Assembly: GCF_030269925.1 (NCBI RefSeq)
Contig: NC_085124.1
Span: forward strand, 11,532,001 to 11,596,000
Source of the DNA: Bombyx mori
Lineage: Eukaryota; Arthropoda; Insecta; Lepidoptera; Bombycidae
Length of the DNA stretch: 64,000 bases
Direction: 5' to 3'
Below, in pieces: positions 31,875 through 43,500 of the stretch. The notes below the pieces were generated by a model. The model did not search any database and was not told where the DNA came from. It saw nothing but the letters and a program-made list of their open reading frames with translations. A program made the translations under genes and the position numbers. Position 1 is the stretch's first letter. The number at the start of each line of letters is the position of its first letter.

Positions 31875-32320
31875 TTAGTCGCTCGTGGCCTAATGGATAA
31901 GACGTCCGGTGCATTCGTGTTGACCGATGCACCGGTGTTCGAATCTCAGGCGGGTACCAATTTTTCTAATGAAATACGTACTCAACAAAAGTTCACGATT
32001 GATTTCCACGGTGAAGGAATAACATCGTGTAATAAAAATGAAACCCGCAAAATTATAATTTGCGTAATTAATGGTGGTAGGACCTCTTGTGAGTCCACGC
32101 AGGTGGGTACCACCACCCTGCTTATATCTGCCGTGAAGCAGTAATGCGTTTCGGTTTGAAGGGTGGGGCAGCCGTTGTAACTATACTTGAGACCTTAGAA
32201 CTTATATCTCAAGGTGGGTGGCACATTTACGTTGAAGATGTCTATGGGCTCCAGTAACCTCTTAACACCAGGTGGGCTGTGAGCATGTCCAAACACCTAA
32301 GCAATAAACAAAAAAAAAAC
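31875..32320 (+). repeat. Bm1 SINE, full length
   Basis: Head with A-box-like gtggcctaatggataagacg and B-box-like ggtgttcgaatctc, a unique middle, then the common body and tail ending ctaagcaataaac plus an A-run. About 445 bp. This is the best reference copy in the window for polarity and length. Confidence 0.88.
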
Positions 32321-32839
32321 ATATTAAAATTCTAAGAGATTTTCTACAGTCAATAAACATATTTTGCTCGCTTAATGAAAATTATAATGCATGCGTTTTA
32401 CAACTGAAAAAATCTATATTATTAAAATATTCAGATAGAACATGCTATTTTATTTAATTACCAAATCTCTCTAAAACAAGATCAGAAGGATATTATTAAT
32501 TCCTTTCCCAAAAACGATAACAACATTTTCAAGTCGTAAATGAGTGCTAAGTGATAAAATGTAAGTGATTAAGTCTTGACATTTATGAAGGTTGTTAAGT
32601 AAGAAAATTATTAATAACAAGGTTTAATAGGCACTTTCGATGAAGCTTTTAGCGTTACTCCGGATTTGTTGTTGTAATATTAATTTATTACTTAAAATAA
32701 ATCTGATAAATATGATGAATAAATATAATACACGATTAGCTACATATACAGATTTTTAAGGCTTTGCATAGTAATTTCCAATGTTAATAATTAATATATC
32801 ATAATTATAAATTATGAACGTTCTGAATGATTAATTAAC

Positions 32840-33242
32840 TTTTTTTTAAGGGATTTTATGACCTGGTAACCAAGACCTTTAAGTCATGTCTTATTTTAAT
32901 TTATATTCTTATTTTTATGAAAAATGATAATATGGAGTGAAATGAAATGAAGATGATTGATTTGAGACATTAATCAGCTGGGATGAAATAAAATGAAATA
33001 AGATGATATGGGATGAAATATAATCTCAGTAAAACGGTGGTCATTTACTGAGATTTTTTCAGTGAACTTTTTGGAGGATCCCGAGAAGCTACGTCCAGCG
33101 GCTTTGTTTCATTTTCCTACATTTGTGCACTTTCACAGTTAATAAACCACCGTTATTACACGTTTAATCCTGAAGAAACACTAAATAGACAAAATAAAAC
33201 AAATCGCACAACTTCACTCCTCGCGCTCCCGCCAAAAAGTCG
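32840..33242 (-). mobile_element. short retroposon, family S, copy 1
   Basis: A 403-bp unit flanked by the 9-bp direct repeat ttaattaac (32831-32839 and 33243-33251). The T-run at its left edge is the reverse complement of an A-tail, so the sense strand is minus. It contains the sense block caaagccgctggacgtagct. Copies 2 and 3 are at 54104-54504 and 57025-57383. No tRNA-like boxes are visible. Confidence 0.7.
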
Positions 33243-33251
33243 TTAATTAAC

Positions 33252-33985
33252 ATTAGTTCTCTGATAACAAACTGCTTTAACGATGTGTCATCATTGGCGT
33301 CCTGTTGACAGAACCAAAAAAACGTTTCTAATTAAAATCACTAATTGATAAAAAACGATAAATCAAAACTTTCACTTCCAATTATAAAGTTTTGGAAACG
33401 CCAGCGATACGTGAGCTTCTCATTCCGCAGAACTTTGATTATGGCGCAGGGACCCAGCAAAGTTTATATCAAGGTACTACTGCTTTAAGGGCTAAAACTA
33501 ATTTAATTGGCGCTACGATGCCTCGCCAACGGAAATTCCAGAAACTAATTCACCTACACAGATATAAAAACACTATTATTTTATGGATTCTTTTTTCACG
33601 TTTTTCATATTGAATGAGTTTGATATTTCGACTGTTGCAAGCGCTATATTCCCGGGACCCGGATATACTGAAGACTACGCATAGAATTTTAAGAGCAGAT
33701 AAATTAGTTTACCCTTTTTCTAGTACGTTTTTAGTTGTTACCACGAAAATTTTATGGCTCACCTCAAAACTATACATAGCTGAATGTATGTTCCTAATTT
33801 ATCTAATTTACGATAAGCAGCAGAATTTTGCTGTTTTTGAGTAGTTTCTAAATATGGTTCCACAATTTTCAGTTTAATGTCGATTTTGGACCAATGGAAC
33901 ATAGTACATAATAATATGTACCATCTAGATCTGATTTCAGCCACAAGACGGTTTTAAACATTGCTTCTATACAAACCATGTCTTT
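33252..33985. other. no gene seen
   Basis: Short open frames only; no motif recognised. Confidence 0.35.
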
Positions 33986-33989
33986 CTTT

Positions 33990-34135
33990 TTTATAGCTTA
34001 TAATAATCTGGTGTTAAGCGGTTACCGAAGCCCATTGATGTGAAAAAGATAAATGCCCACCTTTGCACTAAAACGGCAACCCACTCTTCAAACTAGACCG
34101 CATTATGGGCAGAGTAGTGGTTAGAGACATAAAGG
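33990..34135 (-). repeat. old Bm1 copy
   Basis: Degenerate reverse Bm1 with ctggtgttaagcggttaccg. Confidence 0.6.
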
Positions 34136-34359
34136 ACATCGGGCACCTTTGTATGGGACACTTACCTACAGCGAACAAAAATGAAATTAGGTCTGGTGGA
34201 TAGGCAATTGAATCTAGTTTACAATGGTATAGGTCCCATATCTGTGAGCCGTGGGAATAAGGAGAAACTGGACATTAAAAAAATATATTTTTTTTTACTT
34301 TTTTGTGCAATAATTCAACAGGAAAAAAGGAATAAAAAAACATGTTTTTCTCTTTACTT

Positions 34360-34914
34360 TTATTCTGCCGCATCCAAATCTACAAGAGTTTCGTCTAAAA
34401 ACGCCGCAGGTGCGTGAAATTCTTCTTGATATATAGCCCAAGATAAAAAGTATACCACACTGGCGATGTGCGCGCAACTCCCTACAGTGCGGCGGCCGTG
34501 TATACAGGAACAGTAATACCCTTCGAGGCTTTGTCTTCCTTGCAATGCCGGATTAATTAGTATATATGTATAATAGCGTTTTGCTCTTATGTGACGAGAC
34601 TGTATTCTGCCTCGTATTAATATTTTATTTTCTACCAACTCTCTGCGATGGTATAATTCCATTATATACACTCCGTTTGGCCGCATGTGTTCATGGCAAT
34701 AAGATTTGGCCAATTTCAAATGGTATATTCCCAAGGTAAATAAAAATAGCTCGTCGTAAGTTAATTGTGGAAAATCTCTTAATTCGGGATTGTTTGCCTT
34801 TATCGGCGTGAATGCAACTCTTTGCCTGTTTAAGTTGTTTCGAATCACGTAATCAGCCAATTCATTTTCTCTATTTATATTCTCATTTATTATATTTACT
34901 TATCGGATATCAGT
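34360..34914 (-). pseudogene. SWIM zinc-finger ORF, transposon-type fragment
   Basis: An open frame of about 180 codons with no clear ATG at its 5' end. It opens after a stop near 34914 as INRENELADYVIRNN. LFLFTLGIYHLKLAKSY, IRGRIQSRHIRAKRYYTYIL and YYCSCIHGRRTVGSCAHIAS match a domain I recognise from uncharacterised metazoan proteins linked to DDE transposons. The CxC...CxH arrangement is a SWIM finger. It ends ...DETLVDLDAAE with its own stop. No transposase core is adjacent. It could be the C-terminal exon or remnant of a DNA transposon, or a domesticated copy; the first is more likely. Confidence 0.6.
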
Positions 34915-35167
34915 CAGGTTGACTTTACGAAAATACCACGGAGTGATATTTTAACTTACTGAGCGGTCATATTTAGTAATTAGGACAAATAGTCAACTTA
35001 AAATATGAATTTCATTTTACTTTTATTTCCATTTTCCCATTGTTATGAATTAAAATAACCACATAATATTAAATATGATTGGAAGCACTATGATTTAAAA
35101 GTGTTTTGGTTTATGTTCGCGACTTTAAAAAAAGCGGGTAAAAAACGCCCAATGATCTTTAAAAAGA

Positions 35168-35586
35168 CTAGAGGTCCCGCAGTAGTCAAAATTCGACTAT
35201 AATTAATTGGAATTGTAAGTTTGTACACTATTAAGATTGTATTTTATACTTCTATAATCACAAATTTCGCCAAGACTACACTATAAAAAATATTAACAAA
35301 GGCAAACAATATTTAATCTATTCTCAATTTGACAACAGATGTCAAGCACAAAAGTTTGAAAATAAATATTATGCATGCGTGTGTGCGTCAAATACATGGT
35401 ATGTAGTGTGTGTAATGTTTTCTTTATTGATTTAATGTACTTTTTATGCATTCTTTTACAAAAATATTAGCATTGTGCACTTCTTCTCTATATTCTCTAT
35501 AAGTGTAGAAAATTTCATACTCCTCCATCCGCGCAATTTTCGTAAAAAGGGATACAAAGTTTTTGCTTCACGTATTAATATATAGA
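35168..35586 (-). mobile_element. non-autonomous Helitron, family H1
   Basis: Reverse copy with a TC 5' end at 35586 flanked by A, hairpin gtcaaaattcgac, and CTAG|T end at 35168. Well preserved. Confidence 0.75.
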
Positions 35587-35599
35587 TTATTAAATTTGC

Positions 35600-37234
35600 T
35601 GATGAAAAGTTCAATGCCATTTTATTGATGTTAAATAACTTAAATTTAGATGTGTCCACAAATAATTTTGTTTACAATAATTATTATTATATTATATGGT
35701 TACAACTTACTGTTAATGGCGATGATCTCTCGGATAATTTTATTAATAATCATGAAAATATACTAATCACTGTAACTGTAACGGGGTAATTAGTGGAGAC
35801 ATCTATTTGAATATTCACAAAAGCGAAGCGAATACCTACATCAAATCAGAACACTACGTATATATGTACGTAGCATTTTATATTTCGTACTAAACAAATT
35901 TGTCCAACACCAATAATAATGCGAGAAATTTTAGACATTAAAAAATCTCATCGCATTAGTCAATAATAGTACTTAACAAAGATGAGTCTTATCCACTTAT
36001 AACTATGTATTTCGTATATTATTTGTAATAATTGAGGCTCTTCATTTCCCGATGGTACAAATCGCTCATTGTCAGATAGGCCGGTAGCTCGTTTACCTAT
36101 CTGCGCCCCCCCCTTCCCCATAACGAGTTCAATCAACAAAGGCTTCACTTTCATTTAACCAAAAACTACAGCCCCTTTATTCGTAAAGTCTAAAAGATTC
36201 CCGTAGACATGATTAATGTTGAACGGAGTGAGTTGACGTCAGACCATTTGTCTCCCTCCATGAACACGGAAAGAGGCTAAAAAGTCCTCCGTATTTACAT
36301 ATTACAGCTTAGAGGGTGTTAGTTGCCGGCGGCCATGTTGGCCTCCCGAAGTTTTTGGGGTGATCGATCTGCTAATGTTCTCGGTTAGATTTCTGTAAAA
36401 TTTAAAGGAATTCATTCCGGCGCACTGAAAGTATCTTACAAAAACTTAATGTAAATTAAATCCTCTTAGTTTATTATATTGTTATTAAAACGTACAACAG
36501 TATTACATAATGAAATATGTGACAGAAAATATATTTCTATATTTAATTTTCTCGAGTGAGAAAAAATTCGGCATTTATACAGCCGAATTTGTTCATTGTC
36601 TGTGCCAAGCACTAATTTCGTTTAGATGTTAATGAATTTCATAAGTTACTGTCACTATGACATTGACATCAAAAGTGACCAGCACTGGTATTTCATTTTA
36701 CCTAATATATTACCCGGATCATATTTCTTTGGTAGCAGTAATCGTACAATTGGAAACGACGTTATCTCTGCTTGTGATTTTTATCTCAATTTAAATCTAA
36801 AATTTTCATACACCTAAGTGTATCTGTACTTGCGGCCCGAGTGACTATTTAATAACAAGTGCCTCCCAATATTAATTATAAAAAAGAAAATAAAAATCGT
36901 CTTAATCCAATAAAGACGCTTAAACCTAGTAGTAAAAATAGTTCTTATTCCTCGACTTAACGATCCCGAGAGGTCCGTTATTGATTTTCCATCGGGGAAC
37001 GTGTTTTTGTCACACGAAACTTTCGGCACTCGTCTAACAAAGTTCAAACATGTTCCGAGACTAACTTTGCTATAACCAATAATGCGCGGAAAGGTTCGCT
37101 TAAACAGTTAAACAAATATAACCTTTAAAGGGAAGCCTTTAAGTTTCAGTTCGCCCTTGATCGATTGCCGTACCGGGCCGTTTCCAGTGTGGTAGTGACA
37201 TTGGCTAATCTAATAGGTTTGAGAGTATGCTTAT
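35600..37234. other. AT-rich, no gene seen
   Basis: No repeat family and no convincing exon. A conserved-looking GC-richer patch occurs near 36300-36370. Confidence 0.35.
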
Positions 37235-37372
37235 TACGGTAAGGCGTATTTCTGCCGCGAAACAATCAGTCATGAGAACACTGATCACTCAATATAGGTG
37301 GTGGCATACGTTGTCTAATCTATGAGCTCCAATACAACCAGATCAGGAATGAACTCACTCATCTAAAAAAAT
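37235..37372 (+). repeat. old Bm1 copy
   Basis: ggcgtatttctgccgcgaaa, then a degenerate tail to catctaaaaaaa. Confidence 0.5.
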
Positions 37373-37548
37373 CAGAACATCAGAACAAAACGTTGTCAAT
37401 TTATATACATATAAACATTAGAGTCGTTATTGTTTTTTTTTTTGGTGGGCAAAAAAACCGACGCACACCCATTGCTTTTAAAATTTCAAAATCCACTGAC
37501 ACCCTGCCAACATGTGCGCCTCACTGGCAACCCCGAAATAAATCCTAG

Positions 37549-39436
37549 GGTCAGCAGACTAAAGCACATAAGTCAAAAAACGCTACTTTACAGGAATTAA
37601 AAAAAACTATTTAGAACCTTATACATTAACAAACTTAATAATGTTTATTTGAATTATATAAGTCTATAACACTAACTTATTATTAAAATTAAATATTTTA
37701 AAGTAAATGTGATTATTTAATAATTAGATGACTTAAGTTATAAGGAACGCAATAATAGTATGAGTTAAGTGAAAAAGATCAACAATTAAGATATATATTA
37801 TAATAATATAAGTCATAAATATAAATAACAACTTAATGTTTAATTAAAATTCTTCTTCTTCATCGAGTTCTAAAATATCTGGATCAGTATTTCGTAAAGT
37901 TTCCAACGTGGGAAGACTTATTTAAAATTCATGGAAAATATCTAGTATTAAAGGGAGCAGCGAAATTAAATCTTTTTTTTTTCTCGATGGATATGGGTAA
38001 TGGCTGTATAGATATTATATCATCAGTTTGAGAACCCCCTATGGATGATCTCCTTTTCATAGCAACTGTCTTTATAAAATTGTCACTTTCATCTAACGGT
38101 TTCATTAAACATACTCGGCAGACAGGTTCACGTTTACCATGCACAGTAAAAAAGTATTTTTATGTCTTCATTCTAAGCTTTTGCTTTTCAGGTTCAATAG
38201 CTCGTATTCTTTTCTTAGATTTATCTTGAATTTCCATTAAAGACGCCAAGTATACAGATCTTTTTGCATATGACCCCATTTGCCAATATTCTGTAAATAT
38301 GGCATGCCTATCAGTTAAGGTATACGTTCTTTACATTTCATTCTGCAAACTCTTTCAAATTCAAAATCATTTATTTCAACTTAGATGTCAGTATAACACA
38401 CTTGTTGAATGTCAAAATATAAATAACAATGTTAACTCTACCACCGGTTCCAAAAAAAACCACAGTCCTGAGAAGAACTGGCGAAACAAACTCAGCGGCC
38501 TTTTTTTTGTTTTTCCTAAAATTTTTTTTGCATAGTGCGATCTGATATACATTTCCCTTTAAAGTTTTGTATGCCTGTCCTAAGTTACGTATTTTTTTTC
38601 TCTCTTTTTATAGTACGTATACTCTTTTTTGGAGACACATTAGGATTCATTGAAATTTCATCACAAGTACTTGAACTCGATGTGATTGGAAGTCTCGGTA
38701 ATTCATAACATGGATCTCGTACAGAATCATAACTAGAGAAGTCAAGTACAGAATAGTATGTTAAACTACTGACTTGACCTGATGATGTTGACGGTATAGG
38801 ATCGTCTACTACTAGGTTCTCTGTGTTCAAAACCGACTGCTGATTTACATTTTCTAAAAAAGGACAAGACCTATTTATAATGATATAATATTGATATAAT
38901 TACGTAATTTGCAAATCATAATTTTGAAGATATGTGAAAATATACCTTCATTGCTTTCCAGATGAGTGGATAACACCATTTCAACGAATTTCTTGCCTCT
39001 TTGAATATTCATCTTAAATAATTAAAATACTTAAGCACTCACACACAACTAACCAACAAACTGTGCACAATCGACAACATTAGTAAATTAAAACCACTTA
39101 CCGAAGTATTGTTTACGTTATAAATATTTTTAAGTAACCACTTTCTCTAAAGAAATGTTACATTTTGATGTTCTTTATAACATAAGTCAGACTTCTTACG
39201 TTAATAACTTTGTACTTATGGTGTTCCTTAGAACATAAGTCCAGTTATGTTTTTTAGTTCGTTTGACTATATTAGGATTTGATAAGGTTGATACAGAACG
39301 CCGCTTGAATACGCCATGAAATACTTGAGTTTTACTTATGTGCTTTAGTCAGATTGTGTGTTGAGCAAAATGTAAACCGATGATGTAATAAAAAATAAAT
39401 TGAAAATTTTGACTTATGTGCTTTAGTCTGCCGACC
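37549..39436 (-). mobile_element. DNA transposon with 30-bp TIRs, internally decayed
   Basis: The left end ggtcagcagactaaagcaca and the reverse complement of the right end agree over 30 bp with one mismatch. CTAG lies just outside both ends (37545-37548 and 39437-39440), a likely 4-bp target duplication; a TA duplication with slightly longer TIRs is also possible. The motif acataagtc recurs inside the right end (about 39180 and 39230). Minus-strand protein remnants lie inside. A 4-bp target is compatible with Sola-type elements, but that assignment is a guess. Confidence 0.7.
37929..39013 (-). pseudogene. transposon protein remnants inside the TIR element
   Basis: Three minus-strand pieces in order: MNIQRGKKFVEMVLSTHLES (from about 39013, followed by a GTATAT donor-like site), then a Ser-rich piece starting NVNQQSVLNTENLVVDD (about 38857 down to 38585), then KREPVCRVCLMKPLDESDNF (37929-38144). 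The CxxC piece resembles the Cys-containing N-terminal region of transposon proteins widespread in insects. Stops separate the pieces and no DDE catalytic core is visible, so this copy is not autonomous. Confidence 0.5.
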
Positions 39437-39441
39437 CTAGA

Positions 39442-39778
39442 GTCTAGAAATAATTTGTTACAAAATAAACAAGTAAGAAAATGTACTTATGACAAAAATA
39501 AAAATCAGATATTATATAAGAAAAATGATTTAATATTGTTGAAAAGTGAACCTGCAACAAAGTTAGATAAATTATATATCGGCCCATTTACCGTAATTGA
39601 AGATTTAGAACCTAATGTAAAAATTATGAAAAAATCGCCGAATACGCTTTTTTGTTATTTTAATCACGTCTCGAGCGCTCGCGTATCTTTTCTTCAAATT
39701 AATTGGATTTCATGGGATCGTTCGCAATTTCTCCTATCTCTTGTTTTCAAAAGTCACCCCGAATATATTAAATCATAA
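39442..39778 (+). pseudogene. gypsy-like pol C-terminus fragment
   Basis: A forward open frame contains YKKNDLILLKSEP and KLDKLYIGPFTVIEDLEPNV, the small C-terminal domain after the integrase in Ty3/gypsy-class elements. Only about 110 residues remain. The left edge coincides with the right TIR of the preceding transposon. No upstream pol is seen left of that transposon, so I cannot show that the transposon interrupted it. No LTR is recognised nearby. Confidence 0.6.
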
Positions 39779-39999
39779 ATTAAGTTGCCATAAAATGGGA
39801 TATCTCGCTTGTTATCCTTTAAATCGAACGACAATTGAATTTGAAATTCGGCCCGCTAATAGCTCTTATCCCTGTTTATGGATCGATGCTTTTCGATAAA
39901 TTTATAATGGAAATGCTTACTGTAACAACGTAAGAGGAAATTATATTTCATTTTATATTTTTATTTTTTATTTCCATTTCAGTGATAAAATAGAATAAT

Positions 40000-40456
40000 T
40001 GTATGTGAGACGTTAGTTCCCGGCTCGGTAGTTTGTTTTAGCCGGTTATCGTCGCGACACACACACTGGGTCTGGACAAACCAATCGATCCCTGGTCGGG
40101 GATGGCTACGGAACTTGCCCAGCAAGGTATCCTAGGTCCCCGATGTACGTCTAGGATTCAACAAATTGTGTAAATGCACATACGCACCTGGGACTGCCAC
40201 ACGGAGCTCCTGGACGCGTGCACTGTTCTAGAATCACTAGGCCTTGTTAATGTAATATAATTTAACTTCACCCGCGGTCGTCGATTTCGGTTAAGTTTAA
40301 ATGTTCTAGATTCGGTTGCGTGTTGCTCGGCTCCCGTTCGTAATCGATGTGTGTGTGCATGCGATGTAGCTTCGCTGTCATTTTGATGGATCCGAACGTG
40401 GAGATCGATTGGCGTTGTAAAATGTCAGATTTAAAATTTGCCGCGAAGACGGCACA
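40000..40456 (-). repeat. BEL/Pao 3' LTR
   Basis: On the plus strand it runs tgtatgtgagacg to gacggcaca, with TG...CA ends, identical to the other LTR base for base as far as I can read. Confidence 0.95.
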
Positions 40457-40468
40457 TACCGCCCACCA
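40457..40468 (-). promoter_or_regulatory. polypurine-tract-like site
   Basis: In element sense, GGTGGGCGGTA immediately precedes the 3' LTR, the expected position for plus-strand priming. Confidence 0.5.
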
Positions 40469-40590
40469 AAATACAAGTTATTGGATTTTCCACTAAGTTA
40501 AATGATAATGAAAACTAAAGAAATTACTAAAGAAACCTACATCTAAATTAAATTAAAGACAATATAATTTTAATAATTTTAGAATTTTAG

Positions 40591-43500
40591 TTAATCAGAA
40601 TAAATAGGTAAGGGAGCTAACTTCGTTAATGGCCTAGTGTAGAATTTGCCATTGGCTGTACGGACAGTGGCAATACGAACCACGCCATCAGGGCTGGCGT
40701 GAAGCTTGGAGACACGAGCTAAAGGCCAGTGCAATGGCATTGTACTTTCACTCTTAATCAGTACAACAGAACCATCATTCAAAGTTTCGCCCCTTTTGTT
40801 CCACTTTGCTCTCTGAGTTAGGGAATGCAGATACTCGGACTTCCAGCGTTGCCAGAAATGCCGCTGGAAACGTTGAATCAATTGCCAGCGATTCAATCTA
40901 GACATCTGATCATCCAACAAGTTAGAATCTGGAACGGCGGTAAGTGGTTCCAGAACCAAGAAATGTCCCGGCGTTAAAACGTTCAAATCGTTAGGATCTG
41001 AACTCAAAGAGCAAAGCGGCCGAGAATTTAGCAAAGCTTCGATTTGAACGAAAAGTGTTGTTAACTCTTCGAACGTTAAAGTTTGATTACCTATAATACG
41101 ATGTAAGTGAGTTTTAGCTGCTTTAATTTGTATTTCCCATACACCTCCGAAATGTGGAGCAGAAGGGGGATTGAATTTAAATTCAATGTTTTGAGACTCA
41201 GAAGCAGAATGCATATAAAGATTAAGGATCTTCTGAGCTCCAATAAAATTCGTACCACAATCGGAGTGTATAACATTCACCCTACCGCGTCTCCCAACAA
41301 AACGGCGCAGGGCAGCAATAAAGGCTTCGGACGAGAGCTCACTAACCACTTCCAAATGAACTGCTTTGGTACTAAAACATACGAATAGGCACAAATAGGC
41401 CTTACCGATTTTGGCACCGCGATGCTTACCGAGTTTGATTTGGAATGGACCTGCGTAGTCCACGCCAACAATAGAGAATGGTTTGACTTGATTCACACGA
41501 GAAGCCGGCAAGTCACTCATGAATGGTTCCAATAATTTCGGATTAGTTTTATAACACGAAACACATTTTGACAAGCAATGACGAATAGCACGTTTAGAAG
41601 AGAATACCCAAAACAGCTGCATCAAAAGATATTGTGTCGTTCCCAACCCAGGATGACAATTCTCTTTGTGAATTGCTTCGATGATCATGTATGTGAACCT
41701 AGAATGACGCGGCAACAGAGCAGGATGCTTATGACTAAACTCAAGACCAGAACGAGACAAACGGCCGCCCACCCTGACAACTCCTTGGTCGTCCAGGAAT
41801 GGATTGAGTTTTCTCCACGGTTTGGGTAATGGTATACCATTCTCGAGCTTACGAATTTCATCCTGAAAGTTGAGAAATTGAATTCGCTTGGTAATCGTCA
41901 TCAGGGCCCCATGAAGTTCTGTACGACCTAAAAAGGTACCCGGAACACGTGTCTGTTTTTTGTTAGCATTTCTGATAAAACGAAGACAATAACCAATAAT
42001 ACGTTGAACCTTACGAATTGATGAAAACCTTTCGAGCAAAGAATCGATAAAGTTAGGTTCATCATTCACGACCAACGAAAAACAGCGTTCCTCGGCAAGT
42101 ATATCAGTCTCGTTCACCTCGAGACCGGAATTTGAAGGCCATGAAGATGAAGGTTGCCGAAGCCAGCTCGGTCCCGCCCACCATAACTCACTCTGGAGTA
42201 GGTCGCTCGGACACATACCGCGGGAAGCTATGTCCGCAGGATTTTCATTAGAGCGCACGTGATTCCAGTGAGTTTCGGGGACAGTTTCTTGGATATGACT
42301 AACCCTATTAGCAACAAATGTTTTCCAACGCGAGGAATGGCCACGAATCCATGACAGAGTTACCGTTGAATCTGACCAAGCAAATGTATCAGAAAACGGA
42401 AGTAACGGTACATACACTTCTTTTACGAATTTGAGCAGGTCAGCGAGCAGAACCGCAGCGCAGAGCTCTAGTCTCGGCAATGAAACTCTCTTAATTGGGG
42501 CCACGCGAGACTTAGCATATAAAAGGATACTCCTATGACCATTATGTAAGTAGTCCAGCATGAAGTCCGAATACTGCTGATGAAGGTTTGGACTTGAAAG
42601 AAGTCTTCGTTCCAATGAATGGAATCTTCGCAATGTATTTTCACGCGAACCCGGAAACTGTAACTCCCCATCCCTCTGCCTAAACGGCAAAGAAACGATG
42701 TACCTTCCAGATGTACCTCGAGCGTGGGTTTCAGTGAAAAGTTTCTCACATTGCTGCTCGTCCGGCGTTAGAACTGATGATTTAGGTATGACCTCCAACT
42801 CCCACAGTCTCCTCAATTCCTCATGGAGAGGTGTATCGTGTTCTCTTAGAAAAAAAGAATTTGAGTGTTTTGTCTCATCCCTGCATTTGACACTTCCCAT
42901 CAGGATCCATCCGAAGATGGTGTTCAAGGCTGAGGGTTCATGAGGACTACCTGAAATATTTCCGGGCAGTAACAGCGTTGAAAACATTTCAGCACCGATA
43001 AGCAGATCTATTGGTCCAGGCTTATTATAATTCGGATCAGCGAGTCGCAAATTACGTAGGTGTTCGCATGAAGAAAGATCAAGACGAGCAGTGGGCATTT
43101 GTGCACAAATAGATGGTAAGATGAGAGCCGTTAAATGAAATAAATTCTTTTGATGAACTCCGAGTTGAAGCTCCACCATTCCAGTCACTGACGTCGATGA
43201 TTGCCCCAAGCCACAAACATTTCGCGAAGTTTGCTTAGGCTTTAAGCCCAATCGTTCCATAGCTTGATTAGAAATGAAATGTGATTGACTACCAGGGTCG
43301 ATGAGTGCGCGAAGAGTATGAAAGTGACCAGATGAGTCGCGCACTTCAACGTTAGCAGTAGCCAGCAGAACTACAGAGCTACCATTCATGTTTGTAAAAG
43401 CCTGCGTTTGTGGCTCTTGACTAGAAGAAGACGGTGGCAGTCGATTAATCGATACATGACTCTTGGCTACGTCCTCGCGGTCAGTGTCACACAAATCTCG

